Positions 1-9,353 of a stretch of DNA of 64,000 bases are shown here, piece by piece. The stretch is from CBDCWT01 sp965223305 (GTDB lineage Bacteria; Planctomycetota; Planctomycetia; Pirellulales; Pirellulaceae), in contig CBDCWT010000079.1 in NCBI GenBank assembly GCA_965223305.1, positions 1-64,000 on the forward strand, read 5' to 3'. The number at the start of each line of letters is the position of its first letter. Within the stretch, counting starts at the first letter, position 1. The position numbers were made by a program, and so were the translations under genes. Under the pieces are notes generated by a model. That model was not told where the DNA came from. It did not search any database and worked only from the letters and a program-made list of their open reading frames with translations.

Positions 1-389
1 CCCAGCGGCTGATTCGATCGTAGCCGAACTCGCCAGAGTTTGGCGGACTGCCCACAGCCACAACGATGTTAGTCCGTTCGGGAGGGCGAGGCTCCTGCCC
101 GAGCCGTTTGGTCACCGTATCGTTTTCGTGTTTACTCTGCTTGTGGCGGACGGCACACGGAGTGTGCCTGCTACATTAATCGGCCTACGTTTTCGGGAGA
201 GGGGGGGGCACGCGCCGGACGCTACGCGTCGGTTTCGCTGGGAACCGTGGGCTAACGCCCAGCGGCTGGGTTCGATCGTAGCCGAACTCGCCAGAGTTTG
301 GCGGACTGCATAAGAAACATTCGGTCTCGTCTTTTTTTTCAGTTTTCCTCGCAAGAAAGCCGGCCGGCCGGTAACTAGTAGCTGCAGTC
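1..389. repeat. Intergenic repeat block (modules D-A-B-C, then D-A)
   Basis: No gene is supported here. The first about 180 bases carry the end of a D module (GCCCAGCGGCTGAT), an A module (TAGCCGAACTCGCCAGAG), a B module (GGGAGGGCGAGGCTCC) and a C module (GGCACACGGAGTGTGCC, a 7-bp stem with a 3-base loop). A second D-A pair follows at 238-310. Short open frames over this block only translate the repeats, and similar frames recur wherever the modules recur. Confidence 0.85.
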
Positions 390-941
390 ATGACGCGTCC
401 CTCGGAAAACGGTTCGAACGCAGCTCGCCTCGCTCGATTGGCAAGCGGCGTTGGCAGTCCACGACCGCTGGTTGCGGACGGTCGCCTACTCGCGACTGCG
501 GGATCGGGAATCGGTCGATGAGGTGATGGCAGGAGGTCGCTTTAGCGGCGGTCAGGCAATCGGCACCGATCCGAGACGCGGCCAAAGTAGCTCCCTGGCT
601 GTACCGGCTGGTCGTCCGCCAGGTCTTGCTCTATCGCCGCCGTTGTGGACGTCAACGTAAATTGGTCGATCAGTACGCACAGTATCCTCGCCCGACTTCG
701 AGTACAGGCCCCACACCTTTGGAGTGGTTACTGGTCGACGAGCGCCGCCGCCATGTGCAGGAGGCGCTCGGCCGGTTGTCACCTAGGGATGCGGAGATCT
801 TGCTGCTGAAATATACGGAGAACTGGAGCTACCAGGAGATCGCCCACCACTTGGGTGTCAGTCTGAGTGCTGTGGAATCTAGGCTGCACCGTGCCCGCGC
901 GCCGGCTGCGAGCTGAACTTGCTGTGGAAGCGACCCGATGA
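390..941 (+). pseudogene. ECF-type RNA polymerase sigma factor, frameshifted
   Basis: The product would be a small extracytoplasmic-function sigma factor. A sigma-2-like segment (DWQAALAVHDRWLRT, then RESVDEVM) is encoded around 436-528. It continues, one base out of frame, as QEVALAAVRQ and VAPWLYRLVVRQ, and a sigma-4 helix-turn-helix (RLSPRDAEILLLKY, YQEIAHHLGVS, AVESRLHRAR) lies near 770-895. Three single-base shifts break it, each at a homopolymer: AAAA 406-409, GG 528-529 and CC 902-903. Removing one base at each gives one frame from ATG 390 to TGA 939-941, whose last bases overlap the next gene's ATG at 938 (ATGA). That restored overlap is good evidence that the repaired frame is the ancestral one. 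It sits first in a sigma/anti-sigma/PDZ cluster. As sequenced it cannot make the full protein; either the gene is decaying or the consensus has errors. Confidence 0.75.
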
Positions 942-1630
942 ACGAAGAACCACGAGTGACCGACGAGCTGCTTGATCAGCTGGTCGATGGCGAGCTGTCC
1001 GATGAAAAGTACAGACTGGTGCTCGCCGCCATCGAACTGGACTGCGATGGTTGGCGGCGGTGTGCGACGGCTTTCTTGGAAGCTCAGGCGTGGCGCCGCG
1101 AAATGACCAGTGGCGCGGTGCAGGCGTCCTCGCCTGCCATCGCGGCAGCGGTCAACCTTCCAATGAAATGGAGTAGGCCGGCGTTCTGGTGGCTGGCCGT
1201 GGCAGGGAGTTTCCTGCTGGTGTTTTCGTCAGGGGTGGCGTGGCAGAAGTGGGGTGCACAGCCGACAAGCTCCGTGTCTGCGGGGCCACAGATGGGCAGT
1301 CCCGCACCTCGACCCGAGCCGGAACTCGACTATGCGGCGAATGAGGTGGGGGATGCCGCAAGTCACGTGACGCTGGTCGTCGATCGTGCCGACGGCACAG
1401 CCGAAGAGGTCCTTTCTGCCTGTGCTCAGGCCGGAGGAACTATCAGGCAGGCTGGCTGGAGAGGATAGGGCGCCGTGCCGCCGCACATACAAGGGGAGCT
1501 GCGTCGCCTGGGTTTTGAGGTGCGACAGGATTCTGCATTTGGCAACCAGTTGAATTGGACCAGCGGTCGTCAGGCGTATTTTCCTCTGGGAGAGATTGAG
1601 ATCGTTCCTGCTTCCATGACGTTTCAGTGA
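938..1630 (+). pseudogene. Anti-sigma factor-like membrane protein, interrupted
   Basis: The N-terminus (DELLDQLVDGELSDEKYR) is typical of planctomycete anti-sigma or zinc-finger-like proteins that follow ECF sigma genes. One membrane helix lies at about residues 87-105 (FWWLAVAGSFLLVFSSG). The frame stops at TAG 1466-1468 after 176 residues, but recognisable C-terminal sequence (VPPHIQGELRRLGFEVRQ to ASMTFQ) runs on to TGA 1628-1630. Between about 1413 and 1474 a better protein reads in the +1 frame (LPVLRPEELSGRLAGEDRA), so two compensating homopolymer changes are inferred: one T too many at 1413-1415 and one C missing at 1473-1474. The start overlaps the sigma gene by ATGA, consistent with coupled translation. 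The role, holding the sigma factor at the membrane, is inferred from order and topology, since no conserved zinc-binding motif is obvious. Confidence 0.65.
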
Positions 1631-1708
1631 GGCGAGATCGAAACCGCGAGTCGCGTGTAGCCTTTATTCACTATTTCTCTACGGGGCCTATAACCAGGAG
1701 GATCAAAG

Positions 1709-2758
1709 ATGCGACAGGGTACTTGGAGCGAGGTAACCGGCTGCGTAGCCTTGTTGTGCGTGGCTACGGTCATGAACGGCGTACTTCGAGCAGATGATGA
1801 GGAGGACAAGCGAATCGAATTCACCACAGAGCTTGATGCCGAGGCCGCTCAAAGTCGCCATTGGATCGGCGTGCTCGCCACACCTGTGGCTCCCGCGCTG
1901 AAAGTCCATCTCGACATCGATGCCGGCTTGATCGTCCGACATGTTGTCGAGGAAAGCCCAGCAGATAAGGCTGGAATCAAAGAGCACGACATTCTGCTCA
2001 GATTCGGCACTTCCGAGCTGGAAACGCTGAAAGATCTGATCGAGGCCGTCTCGCAACAGCCAGACGAGGAGATCACTGTTTCAGTCATACGGCGTGGCAA
2101 GGCGGAGGAACTTACCATCACAGCGGAGAAACGGCCGACGGCGTTTCCAGGAAAGGTCGAAATAGAGCTCCACGAAGATGGCGACCAGGACTTCAAGACC
2201 GTCGTCCGCCAGTGGTTCGATAAAGAATCGCCGTGGCGAGTGCTGACGATGGGTCCTGGGATCTTGGCCGATGACGAGGAGGTGTTGGAAGTTGACACGG
2301 CCATGCCGCAGAACCTGAAGATCTCGATCGAGAAGGCAGGCGGCGATCCAGCGAAGATCACCGTGCAGCGCGATGGCAAGCAATGGAAGACGACCGAAGA
2401 GGAGTTGGACGAGTTGCCGGACGACGTGCGCCCTCACGTGGAGCGAATGCTCGGCCGGAAATGGAATCTCGGGCCGGGGAATCGACTTCGTTTCAACGTC
2501 TCCCCTCCCAGGTGGCAAGGCGCGGGAGATCATGAATACCGCTTGGACTTTCGTGTGCCCGATCAACAGAAGATTCGCAAAGCAATTCGCGAACGGGCGT
2601 TGAAGATCGCTCCTCAGGTCGAGGAAGTGATCGAGGAGCTGAAGGAAAATCGTGAGGAAATCGGCAAGTCAGTGTGGGACACGGTGCGCAGAGAACTCGA
2701 GGAGGTCCGCCGCGAGATCCGCGAGCTACGCGAGGAACTAGAGGCTAGGAAAGAGTAG
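1709..2758 (+). CDS. Secreted PDZ-domain protein
   Basis: A 349-residue protein with an N-terminal signal peptide (about residues 1-29, ending before DDEEDK). One PDZ domain spans about residues 50-140 and includes VEESPADKAGIKEHDILLRF, the carboxylate-binding loop and helix usual in HtrA/DegP PDZ domains. No trypsin-like protease domain or catalytic triad is present, so it is probably a PDZ-only binding protein. The last 60 residues are highly charged and helical (EELKENREEIGKS, REIRELREELEARKE) and probably form a coiled coil. ATG 1709 follows a strong ribosome binding site (AGGAGG about 8 bases upstream). It is third in the sigma/anti-sigma cluster and, unlike them, is intact. A part in envelope stress sensing is inferred from that context only. 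Confidence 0.8.
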   Translation: MRQGTWSEVTGCVALLCVATVMNGVLRADDEEDKRIEFTTELDAEAAQSRHWIGVLATPVAPALKVHLDIDAGLIVRHVVEESPADKAGIKEHDILLRFGTSELETLKDLIEAVSQQPDEEITVSVIRRGKAEELTITAEKRPTAFPGKVEIELHEDGDQDFKTVVRQWFDKESPWRVLTMGPGILADDEEVLEVDTAMPQNLKISIEKAGGDPAKITVQRDGKQWKTTEEELDELPDDVRPHVERMLGRKWNLGPGNRLRFNVSPPRWQGAGDHEYRLDFRVPDQQKIRKAIRERALKIAPQVEEVIEELKENREEIGKSVWDTVRRELEEVRREIRELREELEARKE

Positions 2759-2812
2759 CAAGCGAGCGAAGGGACATCGGAGACCAGGAGGACGCAAGCC
2801 ACCGGCCGGCCC

Positions 2813-4167
2813 TCACCGCAGTCGCTTGATTCGTACGTTGCGGAACGAGATCGGCGTGCCGTGGTCCTGGAATCCGATGAACCCTTCACGCTTCAAGTCG
2901 CGATAGGCCGTGTTGAACTTGTTGTCGGTGCCGTCTGGGTTTCGGTGGGCTTCGGTCCATTGGTTCAGGTCCAAGTCGATCACTCGCTGATCGTTTAGCA
3001 CGACCGAAATCAGATTGTCTTGGGCGACAACTGTCATCCGGTTCCACTCACCCGGTGGCCGCACGGCGTTGGCGCGAGGGGCCATGATGTCGTAAATCGC
3101 CCCGCAATCGTGGGTGCCGATCTCCTCCCGGTCAAACGAATCCAGAATCTGGATCTCGATGCCGGTGTGCAACCACTCCACGCGGTCGTCAGTGCGAATG
3201 AACACGCCGCTGTTGCAGCGCGGCGCGGTTTTGAATTCGAGGTCGAGAATAAAATCTCCGAAACGCTCCTTGCTCCAAATGAAATTATCGGTTTCCCCGC
3301 GGTCGCGATATCGATCGGAAACGACCAAGGCACCATCTTCGATGCGCCACCCCGGCGACGATAGTCCCAGCGGTCCAGGTCGGTTCCATCAAAGAGGTTC
3401 TCCCAAGACGGCGAGGGGTGGTGTGGCAGCTCGCGCAAGAAGATATTGCGAAAGTAAACCGGATTACCGTGACTCTGCAGCTCGATGGGTCCCGTCGCAT
3501 AGATTGGTTTGCCGCGATCCCAATAGTTCTCGAGGACGACATCGTCGACCACCAATTTGCCGTTGAGCGTCACTGTCACGCGCTCACCAATCATTAAAAT
3601 GTAGAACGTGTTCCACTGGCCCACCGGGTTGTCCGCCGTTACCAGAGGCTCGTCTGGATGCTGCTTGTTGTTGAACAAGCCACCGGAACCGACACGGTTT
3701 TTGGCGCTGCGAGCTGGGTCGCAGATCTGAACCTGCGGTGCCCCGCGTAAGTAGATGCCGCTGATCCCGTCCGGGACGATTTTCCAGTCGACATAGAGCT
3801 CGAAGTTCTCATAGTCGCGCACGGTACAGAGGTTGTGCCCAGCGCCGTCGAATGCCAACACACCGTCCTCCACACGCCAATGCTCCCGCATCGATTCGTC
3901 GGCCAGCTGCTGCGCCGCTGCCAGTTTTTCCGGCGATAGGGCAGCGCGTTCTGCTGGGGTTTGGACCAAGCCTTGCCAGCCGCTGAGATCCTGGCCATTG
4001 AACAGCGCGACGAATCCAGAGGGTGGGGAATTGGCTGCTGAAGGCTCTGTGGCGGCTAGCGGACCACAGACGAAAAGTGTCACGACCGACAGCAGTAGGC
4101 TGCAGCGTGAAGCAACTTCACGTTTCTGCTGGCGGAACGAGAACGGGGCGGCTGGTAGGAATGACAT
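2813..4167 (-). pseudogene. Tandem DUF1080 (3-keto-disaccharide hydrolase-like) protein, frameshifted
   Basis: Two copies of the DUF1080 jelly-roll domain occur in one exported protein. The first copy follows a signal peptide (LLLSVVTLFVCGPLAA) and contains GFVALFNGQDLSGWQG, WRVEDGVLAFDG and VYFRNIFLRELP. The second begins with LFDGTDLDRWDY and continues after a shift as WRIEDGALVVSD to ISFRNVRIKRLR. The shift is one missing base in the C4 run at 3350-3353 (a G run on the coding strand); adding one base joins the two frames. The family includes glycoside-binding and 3-keto-glycoside hydrolysing proteins. ATG 4167 was chosen; a TTG at 4173 would overlap the upstream stop. It is the last gene of a DUF1592-DUF1552-DUF1080 set on one strand. 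It may be inactive for domain 2, or the break may be a sequencing error. Confidence 0.75.
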
Positions 4168-4169
4168 CT

Positions 4170-5522
4170 TCAAGCCAAGATTCCCTGCAGCGGTCCAGTG
4201 CTGTCTGCGAATTTGCTGACCGGAGCACCGAGCGCAGTGAGCATGGAGAGATAGAGGTTCGAGAGAGGCGTGTCTTGCGCGTAAACCAGATGCTGTCCGG
4301 TGATGAAACGACCACCGCCGCGCCCCGCCACGAGAATCGGCAGGTTATGGGGATCGTGAGCGTTGCCGTCACGAAGCCCGGACCCGAACAGAACGAGCGA
4401 GTTGTCCAGCACCGTTTGCTCGCCTTCCGGCATCGCCTTGAGCTTGTTGAGCAGACGCGCGTATTGTTGGACGTGCCATCTGTTAACCAGTTGGTACTGC
4501 CGCATCTTGTCGTCATCGTTCTGATGGTGCGAGAGCGAGTGGTGGGCGCCGCGTACATCGTCTAGGAACGAGAAGTTGATGTTGCTGACCGAGTTGCCGA
4601 ACATAAAGGTGCTCACGCGAGTTGTGTCGGTCTGAAAGGCCAGGGCGATCATATCCAACAGCAGCTCGACACGCTGTTCGTGCTCTTGCGGATTCTCCTC
4701 CGGCATGTCGCGCGGTCTGGCGGCCGGATCGTAGTTGGCGCGGGGAGCCCAGTGCTGGCGGCCCGCGGAGGCACGCTCGAGTCGGGTTTCCAGCGACCGT
4801 ACCGAATCTAAGTACTCGTCCATCTTGCGGCGGTCTGCCACCCCGAGCTGTTTCCGCAAGGCACGCGCGTCCTCGATCACCAGGTCCAACAATGCCGTGT
4901 CGCGCTGCGCCGCTGCCTTGTTCTGATTTCCCGCCCGCAGCAGTCGATCGAAAACCGAGCGTGGATTGATCTCCCTAGCCAAAGGGCTTGTCGGCCCGCG
5001 CCAGGCGATGTGGGCCCCGTAGACCCGCGTGTAGCCGACGGCTTTGTCCACCCCGGTACGGACCGGTTCAGTCCCCAACTCAAGCGAAGGCAGTGGCGTC
5101 TGCTGGCCGACTTGCTGGGCCAGCAGCTGATCCATCGAGACCCCGTTGCTGTTCAGGTCGACTCCGATTGTCTTGTGGATCGTCATACCGGTCAGGAACC
5201 CGGACGTCTTGACGTAGTGTCCGTCGCCCGAATCGCTGTTTTGGTTCCAGAGGTTGGTCAGCACCAGCAGGTCCTCGCGGAGGGCTGCCAGCGGCTGCAG
5301 CGTGGGAGACAACTCGAAGTGGTTTCCCGTCCCCCGCGGCGTCCACTCTCCCGGGTGCACGCCGTTGGGCATGAAGAGTACCGCCAACCTCTTGGGCGGC
5401 GGGCTGCTCGGCGAAGCAGCGTGGGCCCGCGGTGCCATGGCCTCCAGCCAGGGCAGGGCCAAAGCGGCGCCAGTGCCGCGTAGCATCGTACGGCGCGAAA
5501 TCGGGAAGCGATTGATGTGCAT
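4170..5522 (-). CDS. Tat-exported DUF1552 protein
   Basis: About 450 residues. The N-terminus carries a twin-arginine signal (ISRRTMLRGTGAALALPWL), so the folded protein is probably exported through Tat. The body matches the DUF1552 family, which in planctomycetes is encoded beside DUF1592/DUF1588 cytochrome-type proteins; recognisable stretches are RLAVLFMPNGVHPGEWTP, SFLDDVRGAHHSLSHHQ and LVLFGSGLRDGNAHDPHNLP. Distant similarity to sulfatase/alkaline-phosphatase-like folds has been suggested for such families, but no catalytic residue can be assigned from sequence. ATG 5522, just ahead of the Tat motif, was preferred over an upstream codon at 5603 that would overlap the previous gene by 46 bases. 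The gaps to its neighbours (34 bases before, 2 after) support one operon. Confidence 0.85.
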   Translation of the reverse strand: MHINRFPISRRTMLRGTGAALALPWLEAMAPRAHAASPSSPPPKRLAVLFMPNGVHPGEWTPRGTGNHFELSPTLQPLAALREDLLVLTNLWNQNSDSGDGHYVKTSGFLTGMTIHKTIGVDLNSNGVSMDQLLAQQVGQQTPLPSLELGTEPVRTGVDKAVGYTRVYGAHIAWRGPTSPLAREINPRSVFDRLLRAGNQNKAAAQRDTALLDLVIEDARALRKQLGVADRRKMDEYLDSVRSLETRLERASAGRQHWAPRANYDPAARPRDMPEENPQEHEQRVELLLDMIALAFQTDTTRVSTFMFGNSVSNINFSFLDDVRGAHHSLSHHQNDDDKMRQYQLVNRWHVQQYARLLNKLKAMPEGEQTVLDNSLVLFGSGLRDGNAHDPHNLPILVAGRGGGRFITGQHLVYAQDTPLSNLYLSMLTALGAPVSKFADSTGPLQGILA

Positions 5523-5556
5523 GATTCGGTTCCAGCTGGTGAACTCGTTTGACTCT

Positions 5557-7512
5557 TCAGTCAGCGGATTGGCCGCCTGCGGCGTGCGCTGTTGCTGTCT
5601 CAAGCGACCGGTCGTTGCCCGGTTTGTATTGGAAAGGAACGCTCTCGACGATTCCCAGAATTAGCTCGTGTGTCTTATAGTCGTTCGCCTCAAGGCGGGC
5701 GACGATTCTCTCTACGGCGATGTAGTCGGAATCGACCAAGCCTCTGCCGATGGCGTAACTAAGCAGCTGTCTGGTCAACATCCGTACAAAATCCGCCTTG
5801 CGAGCTAACAAGATCTGCTTCAGTTCTTGCGGGCCGGAGAACGATTGACCGTTGGGGAGCGTCCCACGTGCATCGACCGGCCTGCCGGCCTCCTCGCTTC
5901 TCCATCGGCCGATCGCATCGTAGTTCTCAAGGCCAAATCCCAGCGGATCCATGCGGCTGTGGCAGGCAGCACAAGTTGCGTTTTGACGGTGGATCTCGAG
6001 CCGTTCCCGGAGCGTTTTGTTAGCGATATCGGCTTTGTCTTCGGAGAGTTGAGGAGCGTCTGGCGGCGGCGGTGGCGGCGACGTCTCGAATAGCTTCTCC
6101 AGGATCCACTTACCACGCAGCACCGGACTCGTCCGCTGCGGGTAGGAAGAGACTGCCAACACCGCTGCCATAGTCAGCACTCCGCCACGCCGTGAATCTG
6201 CTGGCAACTCGGCGTACTCCATTTGACCAAAGCGCCGCACCAAACCCTCGTCCAAGCCGTAATGGGCGGCCAGCTCCCGGGTCAAATAGGTGTAGTTGCA
6301 GTCCAGCAAATCGAGCAGCGGCCGGTTGTTGACCAGCATGTGCTCGAATAGATAGATCGGTTCATGCTTGATCGCAAACTCGAGCTCATAGTCGTAGTTT
6401 GGAAAGACCTCTTTGTCGGGAACGAACTCGCTGCCCAGGGCCCGCGTTCCCAACCACTGGCCGATGAAGGTCTCGGCGAGTGCGCGGGCCTTGGTGAACT
6501 CGCTGCCGCGGCCGAAATTCCCGATCCGCGTATCGAGCATCCGTACCACTTGCTCGCGGAGCACCGTACGCTCATAGAGTTTTCCCGCAGCGGCCAACTC
6601 CAGCAGCTCGTTGTCCGGCAAGCTGGACCACAAGAAGTAGGACAACCGTGTCGCCAACTCGAAGTCACTAACTCGCACAGGTTCTGGTGATTCGTTGGGA
6701 TGCTCGACGCGGAACAGAAAGTGCGGTGAAATCAGCACCGCTTCCAGAGCGTACATGACGGACTGAGGAAAGGTCTGGCCGGCAGCCGAAGCATCCTGAA
6801 ACAGTTGTAGATATCGCTCCCGCTCATCGCGCCCGATTGGACGGCGAAAAGCGCGGGTCATGAAACGCTCGAGAATCAGCCGAGCCGCGGCTTCTTCCGA
6901 GCGGTTTTCGCCGGGAGCCGCCACGAAGATCAGCTGCCGCGCCGGGGGATCCGTGGCCATATAACGCAGGGCCGTGCGGGCCGCCTCCAGATATTTCTCA
7001 GAGTGCACGGGCGAAATGAAAAGCGTCTCTGCCGCGTTGTCGAATCCGGCTCCTCCTCCGCCGTCCGCAGGTAGCCCTTGTCCCGCATTGACGTGCACGC
7101 CCAGCAAGTCGCGCACGGTGGTGTTGTATTCGTAGCGGTTCAGTCGCCGGATCGGGGCAGGGCCCGGGTCTGGTTTTCCCCCCGCGCCGCGTATCGTGGT
7201 GTGAACCCACCGCACGAACTCCTCGACTTCGTCCCCCTCCGGCAGTGGCATTCCGCTGTCGGGTGGCGGCATCTCGCCTGCCCCCACTCGTGTGGCAATC
7301 TGGCTCCATAGCGCCGCGTTTTTCGCTACTCCGCTGATGTCCTCGAATTGTGTTAGATCCAAGCCGGCATCTGCGTCCTCGCCCACATGGCAATCGATGC
7401 AGTACTTTTCCTGAAGAGATTTCGCGACTGCGAACGAGCGTCCGCCGCCAAGCACGCTCGAGGTACAGAGCAGGATGGCGACAAGCGAGATGGTTGCGAC
7501 TCGCGCTGGCAC
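5557..7512 (-). CDS. Planctomycete DUF1592/DUF1588 protein with cytochrome c-like haem sites
   Basis: 651 residues starting at GTG 7512 with a signal peptide (residues 1-23). A haem-binding CIDCH lies at residues 38-42 in a planctomycete cytochrome C-like domain, followed by the DUF1587 (RRLNRYEYNTTVRDLLG), DUF1595, DUF1592 (FLFRVEHPNE, RLSYFLWSSLPDNELL), DUF1588 (RRGGVLTMAAVLAVSSYPQR) and DUF1585 segments in the usual order. A second CxxCH (CAACH, about residue 514) is in the DUF1588 part. The family is predicted to be periplasmic and is very frequent in planctomycetes; a role in electron transfer linked to polysaccharide or sulfated-glycan use is often proposed but unproven. It is first in the operon with the DUF1552 and DUF1080 genes. 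The start is the first codon before the signal peptide and has only a weak ribosome binding site. Confidence 0.88.
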   Translation of the reverse strand: MPARVATISLVAILLCTSSVLGGGRSFAVAKSLQEKYCIDCHVGEDADAGLDLTQFEDISGVAKNAALWSQIATRVGAGEMPPPDSGMPLPEGDEVEEFVRWVHTTIRGAGGKPDPGPAPIRRLNRYEYNTTVRDLLGVHVNAGQGLPADGGGGAGFDNAAETLFISPVHSEKYLEAARTALRYMATDPPARQLIFVAAPGENRSEEAAARLILERFMTRAFRRPIGRDERERYLQLFQDASAAGQTFPQSVMYALEAVLISPHFLFRVEHPNESPEPVRVSDFELATRLSYFLWSSLPDNELLELAAAGKLYERTVLREQVVRMLDTRIGNFGRGSEFTKARALAETFIGQWLGTRALGSEFVPDKEVFPNYDYELEFAIKHEPIYLFEHMLVNNRPLLDLLDCNYTYLTRELAAHYGLDEGLVRRFGQMEYAELPADSRRGGVLTMAAVLAVSSYPQRTSPVLRGKWILEKLFETSPPPPPPDAPQLSEDKADIANKTLRERLEIHRQNATCAACHSRMDPLGFGLENYDAIGRWRSEEAGRPVDARGTLPNGQSFSGPQELKQILLARKADFVRMLTRQLLSYAIGRGLVDSDYIAVERIVARLEANDYKTHELILGIVESVPFQYKPGNDRSLETATAHAAGGQSAD

Positions 7513-7733
7513 GGCTGGAGATCTCTACAAACCGTTGGAGGGACATCAGTTGGTGTGACACGGCATTATAAATCAAGGGAACTGTGAGCGAAAGAGAAGA
7601 GAGGGTAAGCTGGTTGGGCTGCGGGGAAGAACACGTCTAGCTGGCTCGCAGCCGAACGCTGGTCTGGCGCTGCGGTTCGTTGCATTCCGCGCCACGCTGC
7701 CCCAACACACATCGCCTGCAGAGGAGCTTCGAG

Positions 7734-9287
7734 ATGTTCAATCGTACTGCGCTGGGTCTTCTAATGCTGGTCACAGCGCCCGTAGCCGCCGATGTGAAGC
7801 TGCCGTCGATTTTCAGCGATCACATGGTACTGCAGCGAGATCAATCCAATGCTGTTTGGGGTTGGGCGGAACCCGGCGAAGAAGTGACCGTAGCGATCGC
7901 GGAACAGCAGAAAACCACGACCGCCGCAGCCGATGGAAAGTGGCGTGTGAAGCTCGACCCCGTCGCCGGACAAGGTCCTTTCGAGCTTCGGGTGCGGGGC
8001 AACAACCAGGTCACACTGACCGACGTGCTGGTCGGCGAGGTTTGGGTTTGCTCTGGCCAATCCAACATGGCCTGGTCCGTCCAGCAAGCGCGTGACGCCG
8101 ACCTGGAAATTCCCGCCGCCCGGTTTCCCAACATCCGCCTGATTTCAGTTCCTCGAGTGGGTAGTCAGGAACCGCACGATGACTTTGAAGGGGCGTGGCA
8201 AAAGTGCTCGCCTGAGACGGTCGAGGACTTCTCGGCGGTGGGCTATTTCTTCGGACGGCAACTGCACACAACCTTGGACGTTCCTGTCGGCTTGATCGAT
8301 AACGCCTGGGGCGGTTCTGCTTGCGAAGCCTGGTTACCGAAAGAAGTGCTGGCCGCGGAGGAGCGCTATGCACCGCTTCTCAGCCGTTGGGATGAGTTGG
8401 CGGCGACCTACGACCACGAAGCCGAAGTTGCCAAGTACGAGGAAGAGTTGGCGAAGTGGAAGGCGGAGAACGGCAACGGCCGGGGTGAGAGGCGGCAGCC
8501 GCCGTTTCGCAGACCCAGTAACCCACTGGTTGGCCAACACCGGCCAGGCAATCTCTACAACGGAGTGCTGTACCCACTCATTGGCTATGGGATCCGGGGC
8601 GCGATCTGGTACCAAGGCGAAACCAACGCCGGCCGCGCCTACCAGTATCGCCATCTCTTTCCGTTGATGATCCAGCACTGGAGACAGGCCTGGGGACAAG
8701 GCGCCTTTCCCTTCTATTGGGTCCAGTTGGCCGACTTCCTCGCCGAGGCGAGCGAGCCGCAGGAGAGTGCGTGGGCCGAACTACGCGAAGCCCAGACGAT
8801 GACGTTGGAAGAGCTGCCGAATGTCGGAGAAGCCGTCATCATCGACTTGGGAGAAGCGGATGATATTCATCCCGTCAACAAACAAGATGTTGGACGGCGG
8901 CTGGCCCGCTGGGCGCTGGCGCGGGAGTACGGCCTGCCGGTTCCTCATGAGAGTCCACGTTATCAGTCGTCTCTGCGGGATGGCAACAAGATGGTTGTCA
9001 GCTTCAGCGGGCGTCGAGATCCGCATGCGGCGCTGCAGACATTCGAGGGCGCCAAGCCGGTTGGCTTTGCGGTTGCCGGAGCCAACAAACGTTTCTTCTG
9101 GGCAGAGGCCCGCATCGTGGACCGTAATCGAGTTGAGGTCTGGAGTGCAGAGGTCGCCGAACCGGTCGCGGTGCGGTACGCCTGGGGCAACAACCCGGTT
9201 TGTAATCTGCAGAGTCGAGCCGGTTTGCCGGTAACCCCGTTCCGAACAGACGATTGGTCGGGGGTTACCGAGGGTGTCGAGAAGTAG
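7734..9287 (+). CDS. Sialate O-acetylesterase-like SGNH hydrolase
   Basis: 517 residues with a signal peptide (MFNRTALGLLMLVTAPVAA). The start at ATG 7734 follows GAGGAG and is preferred over an in-frame codon 54 bases upstream. An N-terminal beta domain (SIFSDHMVLQRD, about residues 22-98) precedes the SGNH catalytic domain. The nucleophile is in SGQSNM (Ser about 110), the NAWGGS block carries the oxyanion glycine/asparagine, and DDIHP provides the Asp/His pair. Family members remove acetyl groups from sialic acids or from xylan and other polysaccharides; the substrate cannot be read from sequence. A low-complexity charged insert (KWKAENGNGRGERRQPP) lies mid-protein. It diverges from the DUF1592 operon, so a shared carbohydrate-use locus is plausible. 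Confidence 0.88.
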   Translation: MFNRTALGLLMLVTAPVAADVKLPSIFSDHMVLQRDQSNAVWGWAEPGEEVTVAIAEQQKTTTAAADGKWRVKLDPVAGQGPFELRVRGNNQVTLTDVLVGEVWVCSGQSNMAWSVQQARDADLEIPAARFPNIRLISVPRVGSQEPHDDFEGAWQKCSPETVEDFSAVGYFFGRQLHTTLDVPVGLIDNAWGGSACEAWLPKEVLAAEERYAPLLSRWDELAATYDHEAEVAKYEEELAKWKAENGNGRGERRQPPFRRPSNPLVGQHRPGNLYNGVLYPLIGYGIRGAIWYQGETNAGRAYQYRHLFPLMIQHWRQAWGQGAFPFYWVQLADFLAEASEPQESAWAELREAQTMTLEELPNVGEAVIIDLGEADDIHPVNKQDVGRRLARWALAREYGLPVPHESPRYQSSLRDGNKMVVSFSGRRDPHAALQTFEGAKPVGFAVAGANKRFFWAEARIVDRNRVEVWSAEVAEPVAVRYAWGNNPVCNLQSRAGLPVTPFRTDDWSGVTEGVEK

Positions 9288-9353
9288 AAGGCGATGGTGG
9301 GACGACGAGGACAGCAAGAACGACGAGGCGGGTGGCAAGCGCCCGTGGCGTGT

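Noticed and set aside
112..391. Short open frames on both strands at the window start
   Set aside because: They encode translations of modules A-D that recur wherever the repeats occur; no ribosome site or protein-like composition.
6998..7576. 192-residue open frame overlapping the start of the DUF1592 gene
   Set aside because: It is a shadow frame of the DUF1592 gene, whose haem and DUF motifs are in the other frame.
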